A stretch of DNA of 6,980 nt, from assembly GCA_030595525.1 (NCBI GenBank), contig JAUVDD010000086.1:1-6980 (forward strand). Direction: 5' to 3'. Under the pieces are notes generated by a model. The model saw only the letters and a list, made by a program, of their open reading frames with translations. It did not search any database and was not told where the DNA came from. The position numbers and the translations under genes were made by a program. How positions within the stretch are numbered: position 1 is the first letter of the stretch; each line of letters begins with the position of its first letter. Origin of the DNA: Puniceicoccales bacterium. GTDB taxonomy: Bacteria > Verrucomicrobiota > Verrucomicrobiia > Opitutales > Oceanipulchritudinaceae. Below, in pieces: positions 5,137 through 6,980 of this stretch.

Positions 5137-6980
5137 AGTCCTTTTCAATCAGAAACAGGGCATCCTTTGGGCCAAGAGTAACTTTCTTTCCAACTGCTGC
5201 CCCATTGTTTGTTTTAGTATCCTGGTTGGCGGTGGCTTGGATTCTGCGGTAGCGTTGTCCGGGAGCGATTTTGGATAATTCGAAAGTGTGCTTTTCCAGG
5301 CTCGGATTGGCAAGGACCAGGCCCTTTTCAAAGAGACGGTACATGGTGTCCGGTTGGCTGTGAAGAGTGACTGATTGAAGAGTGACCGGAGCCGTGCCTT
5401 CGATCTGGAAAGTCAAGTCGACCTGGGTTGAACTGATATGGCGGTAGAAAAACGTTGATTCGAAGAATTCTGAACCTACCCATGTCATGAAATTCTCAGG
5501 ACGAGTGAGCTGTTTCAGGTCCGTCCCCTTCGGAAGGATCAAGACATCTGACCAAGATGCCTGATCCGTGGTGGAGTTGTCCCTGGGGCCGCAGTCGGCT
5601 ACGAATTTCAGGCGAATAGTTTTGCCTGCATAATTAGCAAGTGAAACCTGTTGAGGGATCCATTCATGTGCCTTGGAGGAGCTTTCATTGAGGTTTTTGA
5701 ATTTTCCGCAGCTTCCGTTTTCGAGCACGGCGGCATGGACACTGAACCAGACACCGTCGCTTCGATCGGGACTCTTGGGACCCATGCCGATGGAGTAGAG
5801 GAGGTCTGAGTTTGATGGCACCGTCACATCCTTGGTCCAGAAGGTATAACCAACCTTGCCCTTGTAGGGTGGGTGGACGCCAATTGCTGAACGTGTCTCA
5901 TCGCCGATCTTAATCTTCTGAGGATTGCAACGTGCACCGGTCGTTTCATCGAACGGTTTCTCCGGTTCACCACGCAAGCAAATACCTTTATCAGGATTGC
6001 TACCGGCTAAAAGATTCATCCCAGTGGCCACCTCCAATTTTGCGTAACGTGCAACTGTTTCGGGATAAGGGGGCAGGGGATCTCCCTTCATGATCACTCT
6101 GGCCGTCAGCTCGGGGTGATTGGTTTTTATATTGCGGATAGAGAAACTGAATCCCTGGCCAGAAGGATTTGTAGGTGCGACAAGAATACCATCCGGTGTA
6201 ACTTTGGTGGTTACCGGACCGCTTATTAACTGTTCAAGATGCATGCCTGATAGCAAATTGTTGGATTGGGTGGCCTGATGAACCGCCGGTCCCAAGGGTT
6301 GACCGAGCCAACCCAGCTTGTTGTCCTTGCCACAACGCAATTCATCCCAGATTCCAGTGTGACCATCTGGATCCTGATCCGGAGCAAATGAGTAACAGAG
6401 TGCTGAATCTGTGAAGCAGGCAGCGGCAAATACCAGACGGTGAATATTGAATCCCACATCGGCATTCCGTTTGTCACCGGGATTCCCGCCCGGAATGGGT
6501 TCGTTGAACTTGTGATTGATGTAATTAAACACCGGCTTTGCAGCAAATTCCTGCCAGTAGGCCTGGCGATTCAATCCGCCGGACCAGTCATGGATTTCAG
6601 AGTCGCGCAGGTCAGGCCAGCCTTCGCTTTCAATCCCGTTTGCGATGCCCCATGCACGCTGCGATTTTGATCCACCTTCGCCCAGGGCACCATCGGCTTG
6701 GATAATGAATTGATCGCCCATGCGATCGCGCAGTTGTCTTAAAAATTCAACTACACCCAGACCATAGCCATTGAAACCATCGATAACACCCTTGTCCTCG
6801 ATACCATCACCGTCTGTGTCACCATTTGTCGCATTGAAGAGAACATCAAATTCCAAACCATCATAAGCGGCGAGAATGCCTTCCGGACCAAACCATCTTT
6901 CCAAGTCATCAAGGTAACGATCCGCCGCTGTTTTGCCATCACGATCAGTGGGGCAATGGGCAGAGTAGTTATAGAACCAC
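5135..6980 (-). CDS. Large glycoside-hydrolase-like protein, 5' end outside window
   Basis: The frame runs from the stop at 5135-5137 to the window edge without a convincing start, so the 614 visible residues are a C-terminal part; TTG at 6902-6904 is not needed as a start because the frame continues upstream. Counted from the window edge, the first 250 or so residues look like a barrel-type hydrolase domain with acidic motifs YDGLEFDVLF, QADG and NGIESEGWPDLRD, and a calcium-loop-like DTDGDGIED. About residues 375-485 form a beta-sandwich resembling carbohydrate-binding NPCBM-type modules (WTKDVTVP, SDGVWFSVH, YAGKTIRLKF, DQASWSDV). The end, with NGLVLANPS and TLGPKDALFL, resembles the C-terminal sandwich of uncharacterised glycoside hydrolases common in PVC bacteria. 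Role, inferred: an extracytoplasmic enzyme acting on a polysaccharide. No family number can be given. It converges on the phosphoesterase gene and is probably transcribed separately from the other genes here. Confidence 0.75.
   Translation of the reverse strand, partial: WFYNYSAHCPTDRDGKTAADRYLDDLERWFGPEGILAAYDGLEFDVLFNATNGDTDGDGIEDKGVIDGFNGYGLGVVEFLRQLRDRMGDQFIIQADGALGEGGSKSQRAWGIANGIESEGWPDLRDSEIHDWSGGLNRQAYWQEFAAKPVFNYINHKFNEPIPGGNPGDKRNADVGFNIHRLVFAAACFTDSALCYSFAPDQDPDGHTGIWDELRCGKDNKLGWLGQPLGPAVHQATQSNNLLSGMHLEQLISGPVTTKVTPDGILVAPTNPSGQGFSFSIRNIKTNHPELTARVIMKGDPLPPYPETVARYAKLEVATGMNLLAGSNPDKGICLRGEPEKPFDETTGARCNPQKIKIGDETRSAIGVHPPYKGKVGYTFWTKDVTVPSNSDLLYSIGMGPKSPDRSDGVWFSVHAAVLENGSCGKFKNLNESSSKAHEWIPQQVSLANYAGKTIRLKFVADCGPRDNSTTDQASWSDVLILPKGTDLKQLTRPENFMTWVGSEFFESTFFYRHISSTQVDLTFQIEGTAPVTLQSVTLHSQPDTMYRLFEKGLVLANPSLEKHTFELSKIAPGQRYRRIQATANQDTKTNNGAAVGKKVTLGPKDALFLIEKD

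Noticed and set aside
6440..6670. + strand frame opposite the glycoside-hydrolase-like gene
   Set aside because: It is a shadow of the - strand coding frame, with no recognisable domain or start signal.

Overview
The window looks like accessory DNA from a marine or sediment polysaccharide-degrading bacterium of the PVC group, most likely Verrucomicrobiota (Planctomycetota and Lentisphaerota are alternatives). This rests on the kinds of protein present: a formylglycine-type sulfatase tail, a Tat-exported enolase-superfamily enzyme, a GH2 beta-galactosidase of the 'GPLDQGWWPDG' type, and a large secreted glycoside-hydrolase-like protein. It is an impression from family resemblance; no search was run.

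Left part (1 to about 1970): a decayed carbohydrate locus on the + strand. A frameshifted remnant of a sulfatase C-terminus (about 69-312) is followed by one intact gene, a Tat-signal mandelate racemase/muconate lactonizing family enzyme (380-1564) with a full set of catalytic residues. 18 bases later comes a wrecked GH2 beta-galactosidase (1583 to about 1963), with a stop inside its signal peptide, a large internal deletion and a second stop. Sulfatase, sugar-acid enzyme and galactosidase together fit an old operon for a sulfated, galactose-containing polysaccharide, of which only the middle gene is still readable here. A 17-bp perfect dyad (50-66) lies at the left edge of the sulfatase remnant.

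Middle part (2050-5123): two intact + strand genes. The first encodes a membrane-anchored octaheme cytochrome c of the tetrathionate reductase (OTR) family, with eight CXXCH motifs and an unusual methionine-rich stretch. The second, 131 bases downstream from the preferred start, encodes an exported calcineurin-like metallophosphoesterase. They may be co-transcribed. No quinol dehydrogenase or dedicated redox partner is visible, so the electron donor and the substrate are unknown.

Right part (5135-6980): a - strand gene convergent with the phosphoesterase, its stop codon 11 bases away, with a short hairpin spanning the junction. It encodes the last 614 residues of a large glycoside-hydrolase-like protein with a calcium-loop-like DxDGDG motif and beta-sandwich modules. 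Its 5' end lies beyond the window.

No RNA genes, CRISPR arrays, insertion sequences or phage genes were recognised. Nothing here is clearly a new system. The best leads are the OTR-family cytochrome with its methionine-rich segment, the exported enolase-superfamily enzyme stranded between two relics, and the unnamed glycoside-hydrolase-like protein.
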